Assembly: GCA_937928045.1 (NCBI GenBank)
Contig: CALFWO010000024.1
Coordinates: 33,334-97,333, forward strand
DNA from: an uncultured Saprospiraceae bacterium
GTDB lineage: Bacteria > Bacteroidota > Bacteroidia > Chitinophagales > Saprospiraceae
Length of the DNA: 64,000 nucleotides
Reading direction: 5' to 3'
Under the pieces are notes generated by a model. The model was not told where the DNA came from, did no database searches, and saw nothing but the letters and a program-made list of their open reading frames with translations. The position numbers were made by a program, and so were the translations under genes. The number at the start of each line of letters is the position of its first letter. The stretch's first letter is position 1. Below are positions 36,301-45,810 of this stretch, piece by piece.

Positions 36301-39300
36301 ATAGGCGGTTGAAGCTTGTAATGTTCCAAAATCCGCTAACTGAAAATCCACTCTTGCTAAACCTGCAAGTCCACCTCTTTCATCTAATCCATTCAATCGC
36401 ATTTCGTTGATCCAAATTTCAGCACTATGATTTTTAATATCTCCAGTGTTTCGATTAACGACACCAACCATTACACCTTTTACCAAACCTAAATTTGGAT
36501 TTCCTTTAAGCCGGTATGTTCTTTCTGGATAACTTGGATTCGCCTCTGAAGCCTGCTGGTCACTTACGACATAGAATTTATCTAGCGGGAAATTCTCCGC
36601 ATTTCTTTGCTTCTTGATTTCAATCAATTCCTTTAGATTGATATTCATATCATTCTCAACCCTCCACACCTCTTGGCGATATTCCGCAGAGTTTGGCATC
36701 AGATTGACATCTCTGGATAAGGTTAATGGAATCTCATATTCATAAAAGTTATTCTGAAAATCAGAACCAAGACGAATAAACAAAGCTAAGTCTTCATCAT
36801 CAACTTCAGTACCTGCGATCAATTCTTCACAGTGAATAAACATTTCAAGTTCTTCATAAACTCTCATGTCTAAGTTTAGGATTTTATAAATCCCAACTGC
36901 AGAATCCACAGGTAAATCATTTACAACTAATGAAAGCGATTGCTCATTTTGTAATCGATCTGGGAAACTTGTATTGAACGCTTGCTCTTGGACCAAACCA
37001 GGAGGCAATACATAATTGAATGGTAGTTTCGCACCATTTTCTTCCAGGTTTACATCATTTAATACAAAAGAAAAATCTCCAGGACCAGCATTCAATCCTG
37101 TGTTAGAAGTAACTGTCTCTAATGGTCTTCGATATCTTCTCCATTGATTTCTCGTCAGTTCTAAAGTTGCAAATCTCAATGTTACCGGATTGTTGAAATT
37201 CTTCATATACATCCGTATAAATTGGATGGATCTGAAATCTTGAATTCCACCAACGGCAGAAGTATATGCTTCAACTGGAATTTTAAATCTGTACCAAATT
37301 CTACGATTCGGATCTGTACTTTGCTCTTCTATAAAATCCGTGATATATGGATTGTTCACATCAAGTCCAGAACGGCCTCCATCAATTGGAACCGGACGCA
37401 AAGGAATGTGGTATTGAAAATATTGTTCATCTTCATTCAGGGAATTGTCATCATTCAAATCTTCAGTGTCTGGAAGATTTGTTGCTGAGTTCACTCTATT
37501 ATTGGCAGATACTGCTGAGTTCCCTTGAGGATTATTATTGTTTTCATATCTATCCCAAAGCGTATTGGCATCCGTAAAACCTTCATCATTGAAATACTCA
37601 AAGTTATCATTTGCCGGATCATTAAATATTGCATCGTATGCCGCAGGATTTAATGCCGCCTGATATTGATTTAAGATGTCTCCAAAGATTTCTTGTTCTC
37701 CTTGATCACTCAATCCATCGAATCCAACATCTTGCTTCGCACGATTATCAGGGTCCAAATCAAAAGCATCTGTAAAAGCCTGCACCCTTGGAACACGACC
37801 CCAACTTGTTGAATCTGTCCGCGTTTGCATTTGATCGTCCGTATTTCCTGGAATTCCATTTTCAAAAGATCTTCTTGAATCTCTTAGGATATCCTCTGAA
37901 ATGTTCCCTAGGTTGAAATATAAATCTCCTGGGTTGTCTTCAAAAATAAATGGGTTCAACATCCAAAAATCTATATACTCAATATTAGCCGCCTCAAAAT
38001 CATTGTTTGGTAATGCACGCATAATTCCTCCCCAACGAGTAGTTGGATCCTTAAGCAAGCCGTTGTCTGTCAATCCAGAAGAATAAGCGGTACCATCACC
38101 AGGAAGATCAAAGTTATAAGGACCTCTTTCCCCTGGGATAAAGTGTAAATCTAAAACTGGTAAACCTGCATTTCCTTGCGTTGGCAATACTGCTCTATTT
38201 GGAAAAATTTCTGTTTGATCTACTCTTGATCGATAAGGATCTTCACGATCTTCAGCGCTTCTTACGAAATCATCTGCACGATACCAAGCCAGCTTTGCTC
38301 TATTAACACCAGATATCGTGTTGTCAATAAACTGTGATTCAGGGAACATTGGATTGTTTCCTTCTAAATCATCTTGTGGCACTGAAGCCATAACCCACCG
38401 GGTAGTCGGATTTCTTAAATCAAACCCAGTAGTTGAACCTTCAAAGTCATCAAGATAGACTGTTCCTCCTTTATCTTTTTTCTCGTCGTCATCCTCCTGA
38501 TTAATATTAATTGCTCTAGCATGACCAGGCTTTAAGTAAGCTGCTTCTGCTGCAAAAGTGATCGAAGATTCTTCTTTAGTTTGTATAAAAGGAATGGCAT
38601 CTACCATTTTAGTCAACCAAGGTGCTTCACCACTATAGTTAACATCCAATCCGTACATTCTATTAGAAATTGGATCATCTCCAATATTTACCTTTTGTGT
38701 AAATGGTCTTTCGAATAAGTGAAGATAAGTCGCTCCAACGTTTAAGTTTTTATTGAACTCATAATCGGCTCGAACCCCAACCATCGATTTATTTTGAATT
38801 CCAAATAACGTATTGTCCTCAAATGATACATTAATAGGTGTACCAGAATTCAAATAAGCATCATTAAGAATTCTTACTTTTCCAATATTGTAATCCACCT
38901 CGTAATCGGAACCTTCCAAAAGCTGAACTCCCCCAGCTGTTACCCGAACTGAATTTTCAGGAATGTTAAAAGCTCCTAATGATATCTCACTAGAAATAGA
39001 AGATTTATATGAACCTCGAATGGCAAATCTATTTAAGTCTGGATATTCCCGAGCCCGAGTCAAAGTAGAATCATAGAGATGGAAGTATTCATAATCTTCC
39101 CTAAATTCTGGATCCATGTCTTTGACCAAGTCGGCTCCAAAGGGTTCCAGAACAGGGAACATGACTCTACCATTTCTAGGATTAATGGTTATCCCTGGAA
39201 CGAAATCGAAAATACCATCAGCACAAGGATCTCCTTGAACATTCAATCTATCCAAGTTGAATACTCTTAGCAATGGTTGTCCTGCCAAATTTGTTTCTGG

Positions 39301-40995
39301 TAAAAATCTTTTGAATCCAGCTCCTGGATCTTCATAAAAAATGTCTAACAAGAAATCTTCTTGTCCTACTTGAAATGCTCCAAGCGAGTAAACATTTTTC
39401 ATCATCAAATCCCAAATTGGAAAATCAACTCTGGTTATAGATGATTTCAACATTTTTACAAAAAGTACTCCTAACTCTTCAGGGTTGTAGACATCTTGAG
39501 CCATCTCCCCTACTTGGTAATTTTCTCCGTTGTAACTGTATTCGTAGGCAACACCCAAGACATCATCTGGCTGTAGATTTACATTCAAAGAAATAGTACC
39601 AAGTTCTGCATTAAAAGTAAATTCATTGGCTCGTAATTTCCGAGCACTAACTTTTTTGAAATCTACTCCAGGACGCAACTTGAAAGTATTTTGAAGCATA
39701 TTGACTGTGTTGTCAATATCTCTGATACCATCAGTATTTTTTATTTCATACAAAAGATCATTAGCAAATCGCTCTCTTACGATTGTTGAATCTGCTTTGT
39801 CTAGAAATCCTGGTAGTGGCTTGCCATTTTGATCTGGGTTTCTGACCATTCCTGGGCCTGTGATTGAAGTCAATCTAGTAGGCTCTCCCATATCAGCAAG
39901 CGCCACAATATCAACAATATCTTCAGTCTCATTTCTAGTATTGGTCACCCAAATCTCAATATTTTTTACTCGGAATAAACTGTTGATCTGAGGCAAATTT
40001 GCCAAAGCCTTTTCAAAACTTTCTCTATTGTAATGAGATAAAAAGAAGTGACGGTTTTCATCATACTCATCTGCTCGAACTTCGTACTCTTGCACTTGAG
40101 CTCCACCTTGGATTTGTAATTGTTGTTGCTGGGATCGCTGTTGAGCTGCAATCATTTCTAACTTCAAGCGCCCAAATTGCAATCCTGTTTTTAACCCGAA
40201 AAGTTTTTGTGCACCCTGGATCAAAGTTCCTTTCAAAGGCAAACTTACATCTCCAGCTTCTATTTTCTTGATGATTTCATCTTCAGAAAAAGCATCTGTA
40301 TCATAATCCAGCTTCATTTGATTCTCAAAACCAAAGGTCGCTTGCGTATTATAGTTGGTCGATAAATTCAATTTTTCTCCAATCGAACCAGTTACATTCA
40401 TCTGGATGGCCATGTCAAAATCAAATCCTCCGTTTCTCTGTTGTCTTAAGGTTAAGTTTGGATTTTCAGTTCTTGAATAATCTCCACCTAAAGTTAAATC
40501 GATCGATCCTTGGGGCTTAATGGTGACTTCACTTCCTCCAAATAGTCGATCAATCAAGTTATTCTTCACATCCACAGCGCCAATGGGATCTTTGAGTCCG
40601 GAGGCCGTACCGCCAGAAGAGAGTCCAGAGAGTTGTTGGAAATATTCATTTCGCTGCTTCTCGGCCCGATAATCCATATACTCAGAAAAAGTCATGTAAG
40701 TCGGAGCCCGGTAATAGTCTGAACCAATAGTCTCAGTAATCTTGTAAGTGTTAGTCGCTGGATCGTACTCTACCTCTTGTGTAATTGCCCCTGGATCATT
40801 GAGATCAAATGGGTTTTGCTGTCCACTTTGGATAAAATCACCCGTTCTGTCTCTGATCGGTACGGTATCTTGAGCTACTGAAAGCGTTTCGTCAAAAGGA
40901 TCTTGTAAATCATTACCAGGTCCAAAGGCGGCCTGAGTATCCAAAGAAAACGACAATAAAACGACTAAAGCAGCTAGTAAGAAATTAATCTTCAT
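33364..40995 (-). CDS. sprA: SprA (Sov), T9SS outer-membrane translocon
   Basis: Giant outer-membrane barrel protein that forms the type IX secretion pore. With the start at ATG 40995 it has 2543 residues and a clear signal peptide (MKINFLLAALVVLLSFSLDTQA). The frame is open 15 codons further to 41040, but that adds no signal features. Family features include FGFENQMKLDYDTDAFSEDEII, the repeated strand-turn pattern, KDKGGTVYLDDFEGSTTGFDL, AEIWINEMRLNGL, DPSMAERILIRPLLMLRKARFTY and a C-terminal strand GGVVVKFTLD. Two very charged low-complexity insertions occur, at about residues 1935-2045 (coded near 34850-35190) and 2418-2462 (near 33610-33740). ruvA lies upstream on the same strand, a common arrangement in this phylum. 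Confidence 0.94.
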   Translation of the reverse strand: MKINFLLAALVVLLSFSLDTQAAFGPGNDLQDPFDETLSVAQDTVPIRDRTGDFIQSGQQNPFDLNDPGAITQEVEYDPATNTYKITETIGSDYYRAPTYMTFSEYMDYRAEKQRNEYFQQLSGLSSGGTASGLKDPIGAVDVKNNLIDRLFGGSEVTIKPQGSIDLTLGGDYSRTENPNLTLRQQRNGGFDFDMAIQMNVTGSIGEKLNLSTNYNTQATFGFENQMKLDYDTDAFSEDEIIKKIEAGDVSLPLKGTLIQGAQKLFGLKTGLQFGRLKLEMIAAQQRSQQQQLQIQGGAQVQEYEVRADEYDENRHFFLSHYNRESFEKALANLPQINSLFRVKNIEIWVTNTRNETEDIVDIVALADMGEPTRLTSITGPGMVRNPDQNGKPLPGFLDKADSTIVRERFANDLLYEIKNTDGIRDIDNTVNMLQNTFKLRPGVDFKKVSARKLRANEFTFNAELGTISLNVNLQPDDVLGVAYEYSYNGENYQVGEMAQDVYNPEELGVLFVKMLKSSITRVDFPIWDLMMKNVYSLGAFQVGQEDFLLDIFYEDPGAGFKRFLPETNLAGQPLLRVFNLDRLNVQGDPCADGIFDFVPGITINPRNGRVMFPVLEPFGADLVKDMDPEFREDYEYFHLYDSTLTRAREYPDLNRFAIRGSYKSSISSEISLGAFNIPENSVRVTAGGVQLLEGSDYEVDYNIGKVRILNDAYLNSGTPINVSFEDNTLFGIQNKSMVGVRADYEFNKNLNVGATYLHLFERPFTQKVNIGDDPISNRMYGLDVNYSGEAPWLTKMVDAIPFIQTKEESSITFAAEAAYLKPGHARAININQEDDDEKKDKGGTVYLDDFEGSTTGFDLRNPTTRWVMASVPQDDLEGNNPMFPESQFIDNTISGVNRAKLAWYRADDFVRSAEDREDPYRSRVDQTEIFPNRAVLPTQGNAGLPVLDLHFIPGERGPYNFDLPGDGTAYSSGLTDNGLLKDPTTRWGGIMRALPNNDFEAANIEYIDFWMLNPFIFEDNPGDLYFNLGNISEDILRDSRRSFENGIPGNTDDQMQTRTDSTSWGRVPRVQAFTDAFDLDPDNRAKQDVGFDGLSDQGEQEIFGDILNQYQAALNPAAYDAIFNDPANDNFEYFNDEGFTDANTLWDRYENNNNPQGNSAVSANNRVNSATNLPDTEDLNDDNSLNEDEQYFQYHIPLRPVPIDGGRSGLDVNNPYITDFIEEQSTDPNRRIWYRFKIPVEAYTSAVGGIQDFRSIQFIRMYMKNFNNPVTLRFATLELTRNQWRRYRRPLETVTSNTGLNAGPGDFSFVLNDVNLEENGAKLPFNYVLPPGLVQEQAFNTSFPDRLQNEQSLSLVVNDLPVDSAVGIYKILNLDMRVYEELEMFIHCEELIAGTEVDDEDLALFIRLGSDFQNNFYEYEIPLTLSRDVNLMPNSAEYRQEVWRVENDMNINLKELIEIKKQRNAENFPLDKFYVVSDQQASEANPSYPERTYRLKGNPNLGLVKGVMVGVVNRNTGDIKNHSAEIWINEMRLNGLDERGGLAGLARVDFQLADFGTLQASTAYSSIGYGGIEQKLADRSREEVFQYDVAANLELSKFFGEDSGLKIPAYASISQTLRTPQFDPYDLDIPLREKIDEATNRQARDSIKNQAQDYTNIKSFNLTNVRKTRTGSSDKKPMPWDIENFSATYAYVETERRNPIISSDETKTYTGGLDYNYQIKPLYIEPFKKLIKKDKYLKLLSEANLNLIPNSFTFSTNLNREKQTTEYRFTDLAPEFKTFFNKRFTWDRDYNLSWDITKALKFNFTANNRAIIDELKALDDDGTPRDEKVLRGFINDNLRNFGRTKDYSHNIGANYTLPFKKIPFLDFITVKATYGATYSWAGSAIGGYSGLTDISYNPGIADTLGNVIQNTQSRQINGDLNFETLYKKWKYLDKINRGKSKKRGRGSSRSSTRGDDKSDDKNGDTGRTRGTRGSRDGKGKSGSSDPRSPSPEDLSDAKVEGKGGRGTRAGGKNPNGGDDKNGKGKDGKGKDIKGKKDEKKRDRDPSMAERILIRPLLMLRKARFTYAENFGTVVPGYIPRTQFIGTSDNFTAPGLDFVAGLQPRINPDDPNDWLQQAASDGWISGSVFQNQRVSQTYSQNYNGKISIEPFDDFKIELEANRRFDENKLLLFKDFEDDGIASFGHKDFQNVGSFQVSYFALNTLFGNDSGDLFSTFENNRVIISNRIGTGTHQNTEEEAQYAQGQGRVQESVLVPAFLSAYTGQDAATIPVSDDFTNELFSTLPRLNWSLNYNGLSKLGIFKDIFQNVKLSHGYQSTMTVNQFNNDQAFNRDIPFALDDNFNYYSRFQVPNIVIDERFNPLLGLSVRTKGGMDINLDFKKARNLSMSFVNFVLAEQITQEYVFGFGYTMEDVYIPLFYGKKGKRKSARTRKKTTRSADRNGKDDPDVDPKDDGKAKPKGNDLNFKIDFSLRDDKTENFTLDQGFSEITRGVRTLTLAPSVDYDVNEKLNVRLFFDHRSTVPATSQGFPQTNTSGGVVVKFTLD

Positions 40996-41220
40996 AAGTT
41001 CACTAATGATAGCACGATTGAAAGCACCAAAAAATGCCAACGTTTACTACGTAAAAACAACGATTTGGTTGTGTGTTTATCGGCATAATCCGTAAACAAC
41101 ACACCTCCCAACGTCCGTATCGAGAAAATATTCTCAATGCGCACGCCAAAAGCGCTCGTTTTTACCAATTCACTCGGAAAAAACGAATTAAAAAATTCAA
41201 TTTGTTTAGCCTAAGCAACC

Positions 41221-41811
41221 TTAGGATAATTGCTTCAAGGCCAGTTTGATTAGTTTCTCCACAGTTCCAGTGTCCGGATGCTTCGCCAGCACTTGGGTGA
41301 GGGCTTTTTGTACGCGACTAGAATTGAATCCTAGCGCAACTAATGCAGATAACGCCTCCTCTCTGTTTGTATTGCCTTGAGCGTTTACAATATTGGGTTC
41401 TTCACCCGATTCTTTTATCAATTTATCTTTCAGATCTAATATGACCCTTTTGGCCGTTTTAGGTCCAATTCCTTTTACTTTTTGAAAAGCCACAAAATTA
41501 TCTGAAACTATAGCTGATCGGGCTTCTTCTGGACTCATTCCTGATAAAATGATTCGAGCAGAACTAGGTCCAATTCCACTAACAGAAATCAAGTGAACAA
41601 AGAGTTTTCGCTCTATTTCCTCAGCAAAACCATACAAAGTTTGGCTATTTTCTGTCACATGAAAATGCGTCAATAATTTAATTTGCTCTTCTTTTTCAAT
41701 CTTGGAATAAGTATTCAATGAGATATTGATATGGTATCCCACACCTCCCGATTCTACCCAAACATAGGTAGGAGTTTTATAAGTAATTGTGCCTTTTATA
41801 TATGCAATCAT
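41221..41811 (-). CDS. ruvA: Holliday junction branch migration protein RuvA
   Basis: 196-residue DNA-binding subunit of the RuvAB branch-migration complex. The N-terminal OB-fold begins MIAYIKGTITYKTPTYVWVE with GGVGYHINI and LLTHFHVTENSQTLYGF. The helix-hairpin-helix pair is VSGIGPSSARIIL and VKGIGPKTAKRVILDLKDKL. The C-terminal domain that contacts RuvB is REEALSALVALGFNSSRVQKAL. It is upstream of sprA with a 225-base gap and no obvious terminator, so read-through is possible. A near-consensus -7 box lies only about 12 bases before the ATG. Confidence 0.95.
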   Translation of the reverse strand: MIAYIKGTITYKTPTYVWVESGGVGYHINISLNTYSKIEKEEQIKLLTHFHVTENSQTLYGFAEEIERKLFVHLISVSGIGPSSARIILSGMSPEEARSAIVSDNFVAFQKVKGIGPKTAKRVILDLKDKLIKESGEEPNIVNAQGNTNREEALSALVALGFNSSRVQKALTQVLAKHPDTGTVEKLIKLALKQLS

Positions 41812-41822
41812 AATTCGCGCTG

Positions 41823-41830
41823 CGAAGGTA
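41823..41830 (-). promoter_or_regulatory. Candidate -7 element for ruvA
   Basis: Minus strand TACCTTCG matches TAnnTTTG at seven of eight positions and ends 11 bases before the ATG, implying a leaderless or very short-leader transcript. No good -33 box. Confidence 0.3.
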
Positions 41831-41960
41831 AGAAAGCTCTTGAAACGGTTATCCTCCTAGCTCAAATAAAATATAATCATCATATGAAATAGTTCTATTA
41901 AAACCCTGAAAAACCTAGAATCCGGCAATGATTTTCAGAGTCTTTCCCAATACTTACGCC

Positions 41961-41968
41961 TATATTTG
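41961..41968 (+). promoter_or_regulatory. Candidate -7 element for purD
   Basis: TATATTTG, an exact TAnnTTTG match, lies 18 bases before the purD ATG. It includes the TTG that would otherwise open a longer frame, so it argues for the ATG at 41987. No clear TTTG at -33. Confidence 0.45.
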
Positions 41969-41986
41969 CCGCTCAAATTACTCTTT

Positions 41987-43255
41987 ATGCGCATTTTGAT
42001 ATTAGGCTCCGGAGGTCGAGAACATGCTTTGTCTTGGAAAATCAGTCAAAGTTCTAGTTGTGATGCACTATTTATTGCTCCTGGCAATGCAGGAACGGCC
42101 CAACATGGTACCAACTTAGCCATAGGCTACAATGATTTCGAAGCAGTCAAAAATGCTGTCATTGATGAAAAAATTGATATGCTAATCGTTGGGCCAGAAG
42201 AACCATTGGTTAATGGCATTGTCGATTTTTGTAAAAATGAGGAGGCCCTTCAGCATTTGCATCTTGTTGGACCAAGTAAAGAAAGTGCCCAACTCGAAGG
42301 TTCTAAAGCCTATGCCAAAGAATTTATGGCAGAAAATAATATCCCAACAGCAGGCTACAAGAAATTCAATGCCCAGCAAATCACTGAAGGTCAGGCTTAT
42401 ATAGCCGAATGTCAGACTCCAATCGTCCTAAAAGCTGATGGATTGGCCGCTGGAAAAGGGGTTTTAATCATTGATAATATTGAAGAGGCGCAACAAGCTT
42501 TGGCCGATATGTTAGGAGGCAAATTTGGAGCAGCCAGCGCTGAAGTTGTCATCGAAGAATTTTTATCTGGACTGGAATTCTCGGTTTTTGTGCTAACGGA
42601 TGGTAAGAATTACAAAATTTTGCCGGTGGCTAAGGATTACAAACGCATTGGCGAAGGAGATACTGGTTTAAACACTGGTGGAATGGGAGCTATAAGTCCA
42701 GTTCCATTTGTGGATGAGGTCATGATGCAAAAAGTAATTGATCGGGTAGTTAAACCAACAATTAATGGATTGGGTAAAAGATCAATGGATTACAAAGGCT
42801 TTGTGTTTATAGGACTCATTGAAGTTCAAGGAGAACCTTATGTGATCGAATACAACTGCAGATTGGGTGATCCAGAGACGGAAGTTGTCTTGCCAAGGAT
42901 TGAAAATGACCTGATTCCGCTTTTTGCCAGTTTGAAAGAGCAGCAACTGCATAAAGAGCAATTAACGATAAATCCTAAATCCGCGGCAACTGTAATGTTG
43001 GTCAGTGGTGGATATCCGGAAGCCTACCAAAAAGGAATTGCGTTGTCAGGATTGGATCAAGCAAAAGACAGTTTGCTATTCCATGCAGGCACAAAAATGA
43101 ATGCATCTAATTTGGTTACCAATGGTGGCCGGGTATTGGCGATTACCTCCATGGCAGATGATTTCAAGGATGCCTTATCACAATCGATGGAAAATGCTAA
43201 TAAGATTCAATTCGAAGGAAAATATTTTCGAACAGATATTGGCTTTGATTTATAA
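41987..43255 (+). CDS. purD: Phosphoribosylamine-glycine ligase
   Basis: Cytoplasmic ATP-grasp enzyme of purine synthesis, joining glycine to phosphoribosylamine. The N terminus MRILILGSGGREHALSWKI is diagnostic. The ATP-grasp domain has VLKADGLAAGKGVLI, VVIEEFLSGLEFSVF, NTGGMGAISPVPF and EYNCRLGDPETEVVLPR. The frame is open back to TTG 41966, but the ATG at 41987 starts at the conserved N terminus and gives 422 residues, normal for the family. Its stop TAA abuts the TTG start of murF-alr with no spacing, so the two are translationally coupled. Confidence 0.95.
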   Translation: MRILILGSGGREHALSWKISQSSSCDALFIAPGNAGTAQHGTNLAIGYNDFEAVKNAVIDEKIDMLIVGPEEPLVNGIVDFCKNEEALQHLHLVGPSKESAQLEGSKAYAKEFMAENNIPTAGYKKFNAQQITEGQAYIAECQTPIVLKADGLAAGKGVLIIDNIEEAQQALADMLGGKFGAASAEVVIEEFLSGLEFSVFVLTDGKNYKILPVAKDYKRIGEGDTGLNTGGMGAISPVPFVDEVMMQKVIDRVVKPTINGLGKRSMDYKGFVFIGLIEVQGEPYVIEYNCRLGDPETEVVLPRIENDLIPLFASLKEQQLHKEQLTINPKSAATVMLVSGGYPEAYQKGIALSGLDQAKDSLLFHAGTKMNASNLVTNGGRVLAITSMADDFKDALSQSMENANKIQFEGKYFRTDIGFDL

Positions 43256-45700
43256 TTGAAATACACTGCACAAAATATAAGCAGCATTCTGAATTGCGAT
43301 TCATCCTTATCAAATCCAGATTTGGAGATTCGTTCTGCGCAGATTGATTCAAGAATCTTAACGCAAGCTTCGACTGCATTATTCGTAGCGATAAAAACTG
43401 AGCACGGGAATGGACATCAATTTATTCCAGCAGCATACGACAAAGGCGTTCGTAATTTTTTGGTGGAGGAAAAAAAGTGGAAGATAACCTATCCTCAGGC
43501 TAACTTTTTTCTTGTGGATAATGTCATCAATAGTTTGCAATATCTAGCTCAAAAACATCGTGCAAAGTTTTCTATTCCTGTTGTCGGAATTGCCGGATCA
43601 AATGGTAAAACCATTGTCAAGGAATTCCTTAGTGAACTACTGGAAGAAAAATATTTTGTGCACAAAAGTCCAGGAAGTTTTAACTCGCAAATCGGTGTTC
43701 CTTTGTCGGTTTTTCCATTGAATAAAAATCATGAAATCGCCATTTTAGAAGCTGGAATTTCTACTGCTGGAGAAATGGAAAAATTATCCGAAATCATCAA
43801 TTGTGATATCGGAATATTTACCTTTCTTGGCACCGCTCATGAATCAGGATTCGCCAACCAATCAAAAAAACTTGATGAGAAGATCAAGCTATTCAAAAAT
43901 GCAAAATCGGTCGTATATTCCATTGACAATGTATTAGTTAAAGAAAAACTAAAAGATCTAAGCTGTCATCATTTGACTTGGTCCTGGCATAATAGAAACG
44001 CATTTTGTTATATTGAAAAAAGTGAATCTAAATTTGATGGAAGTCAGTTGTATTTAAAAATTGATGGCCTCAAAAAAGAGCTTTGGATTCCATTCAAATC
44101 AAAGGTTCAAATTGAGAATGTAATTAGTTCAATATTAGTCGCCATGCACTGTGAGGTCTCCTTCTCAAGTATCCGGAAAAAGGTGGAACAATTGACCGAA
44201 GTGGACATGCGCTTGACACTTACAAAGGGCATTAATAATTCTCTACTAGTACACGATTACTACAATGCAGATTTGCACAGTTTAGAGGTTGGATTAGACT
44301 TCATGGACTTGCATGCCAATCAACGAAAAAAAGTACTCGTATTGTCTGAGTTGTCTCAAACTCAATTGAATATTGAAGATATATTTGAGATCATTAAAAA
44401 AAGAAAATCGCTTCATAGATTTGATACTTTCATCGGTATTGGCGAAAATTGGCGGAAAGTTATTCCAAAAAATATTGATGAATTTTATGCTTTTGATTCT
44501 AGTGAAAAGTTTGTTTCCTCCTTCGACTTAAAAAGCCTTTCTAACAAAATTGTGTTGTTAAAGGGAGCAAGAAAACATCGCTTTGAATTGCTATCTAAAC
44601 ATTTGCGTTTCCAAGAACATTCTGCCAGACTTGAAGTAAATCTTACGCAGTTAAAAGAGAACTTAGATTATTTCAGACAAAAAATAGCTCCTCCTACCCT
44701 GCTCATGGTCATGGTTAAGGCCAGTGCATATGGAAGCGGCAGTATTGAAGTCTCAAGTGTGCTTAGTTACAACCAAGTCGATTATTTGTGTGTGGCTTAT
44801 GTTGATGAAGGCATTGAATTAAGACAACAAGGCATTTCGATTCCAATCATGGTGTTGAATGCGGAAGTTGGAAGTTTTGAAAAAATGGTTCAATATGATT
44901 TAGAGCCAGAAGTCTACAAATTGAGCCAAATTGAATACTTAAGCAATATGGCTTCGACTCCAGCTGTGCATCTAAAGTTAGACTCCGGAATGAATCGGCT
45001 TGGGTTTAAATCAGATCAAATAAAAGCGATCGCCAAGTTGATTGCTGCCAAGGGAATCCATGTGAAATCCATTTTTTCGCATCTGTCCTCTAGCGACAAT
45101 GAACTGCAGGACGCTTTTTCCCAACAACAAATTGAAAGCTTTACGCTCATGGCCAACCAAGTAGACGAACTGATTGGTTATCAACCTTTAAGGCATATTT
45201 TAAATACCAATGGAATCCTTAGATTCCCGGCGTATCACATGGACATGGTCAGATTAGGCATTGGCCTTTATGGACTAGGATTAAATCCAGCTTGGTCCAA
45301 CAAAGTACATTCTATTTTTTCCCTAAAAGCAACAATATCTCAGATCAAAAATATCTTAGCTGGTGAATCCGTTGGTTACAACAGGGCGCTAATTGCTCAA
45401 AAAGATATGAAAATAGGTACTGTAAATCTGGGTTATGCTGATGGCCTTTTAAGAAAGGCCGGAAATGGCCGTTTTTCTGTAGAAATCGCTGGGAAAATGG
45501 TCAAAATAGTTGGAAATATATGTATGGACATGTTTATGGTCGATCTTACAGATATTGAGCAAGTTGTCGAAGGCGATGAAGTCATCATATTTCATGATAA
45601 TCAGTCCATTGAACGACTCTCTAAATGCTTGGATACCATCGCTTATGAAGTGCTTACCAATGTTAGTTCTCGAATACCTAGAATCTACCTAAGAGATTGA
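43256..45700 (+). CDS. murF-alr: Bifunctional MurF-alanine racemase fusion
   Basis: 814-residue fusion joining D-Ala supply and use in peptidoglycan synthesis. Residues 1-450 are MurF, which adds D-Ala-D-Ala to the UDP-muramoyl tripeptide: Walker A GIAGSNGKTIVKEFL (about 111), SPGSFNSQIGVPLS and EAGISTAGEMEKL. Residues 455-814 are a PLP alanine racemase: MVKASAYGSGSIEV with the PLP Lys near 485, HLKLDSGMNRLGF, SVGYNRAL, LGYADGLLRKAGNG and VGNICMDMFMVDL. Such fusions are known in Bacteroidota. It starts with TTG directly after the purD stop. It is unclear whether the MurF half is active; the core motifs are kept, although the GT[NS]GK loop reads GSNGK. Confidence 0.93.
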   Translation: MKYTAQNISSILNCDSSLSNPDLEIRSAQIDSRILTQASTALFVAIKTEHGNGHQFIPAAYDKGVRNFLVEEKKWKITYPQANFFLVDNVINSLQYLAQKHRAKFSIPVVGIAGSNGKTIVKEFLSELLEEKYFVHKSPGSFNSQIGVPLSVFPLNKNHEIAILEAGISTAGEMEKLSEIINCDIGIFTFLGTAHESGFANQSKKLDEKIKLFKNAKSVVYSIDNVLVKEKLKDLSCHHLTWSWHNRNAFCYIEKSESKFDGSQLYLKIDGLKKELWIPFKSKVQIENVISSILVAMHCEVSFSSIRKKVEQLTEVDMRLTLTKGINNSLLVHDYYNADLHSLEVGLDFMDLHANQRKKVLVLSELSQTQLNIEDIFEIIKKRKSLHRFDTFIGIGENWRKVIPKNIDEFYAFDSSEKFVSSFDLKSLSNKIVLLKGARKHRFELLSKHLRFQEHSARLEVNLTQLKENLDYFRQKIAPPTLLMVMVKASAYGSGSIEVSSVLSYNQVDYLCVAYVDEGIELRQQGISIPIMVLNAEVGSFEKMVQYDLEPEVYKLSQIEYLSNMASTPAVHLKLDSGMNRLGFKSDQIKAIAKLIAAKGIHVKSIFSHLSSSDNELQDAFSQQQIESFTLMANQVDELIGYQPLRHILNTNGILRFPAYHMDMVRLGIGLYGLGLNPAWSNKVHSIFSLKATISQIKNILAGESVGYNRALIAQKDMKIGTVNLGYADGLLRKAGNGRFSVEIAGKMVKIVGNICMDMFMVDLTDIEQVVEGDEVIIFHDNQSIERLSKCLDTIAYEVLTNVSSRIPRIYLRD

Positions 45701-45755
45701 AATCCATTGAATTTAGAATTGCCTGCTGAAAGCTGATAAACCCCCTTATTTTCAG

Positions 45756-45763
45756 TAAATTTG
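45756..45763 (+). promoter_or_regulatory. Candidate -7 element for the three-gene chaperone operon
   Basis: TAAATTTG, an exact TAnnTTTG match, 48 bases before the ATG of the first chaperone gene. A -33 TTTG is not evident. Confidence 0.4.
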
Positions 45764-45810
45764 CGACGTTTTTGCGCTATAACCAATTGAAAATTATACT
45801 TCGATAAAAT

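Noticed and set aside
40996..41040. 15-codon N-terminal extension of SprA
   Set aside because: The signal peptide begins at the internal Met (ATG 40995); the extension would place charged and polar residues before it.
41041..41220. Imperfect inverted repeats upstream of sprA (GTGTGTTT ... AAACAACACAC) as an operator
   Set aside because: The arms do not pair cleanly and no regulator is adjacent; too weak to call.
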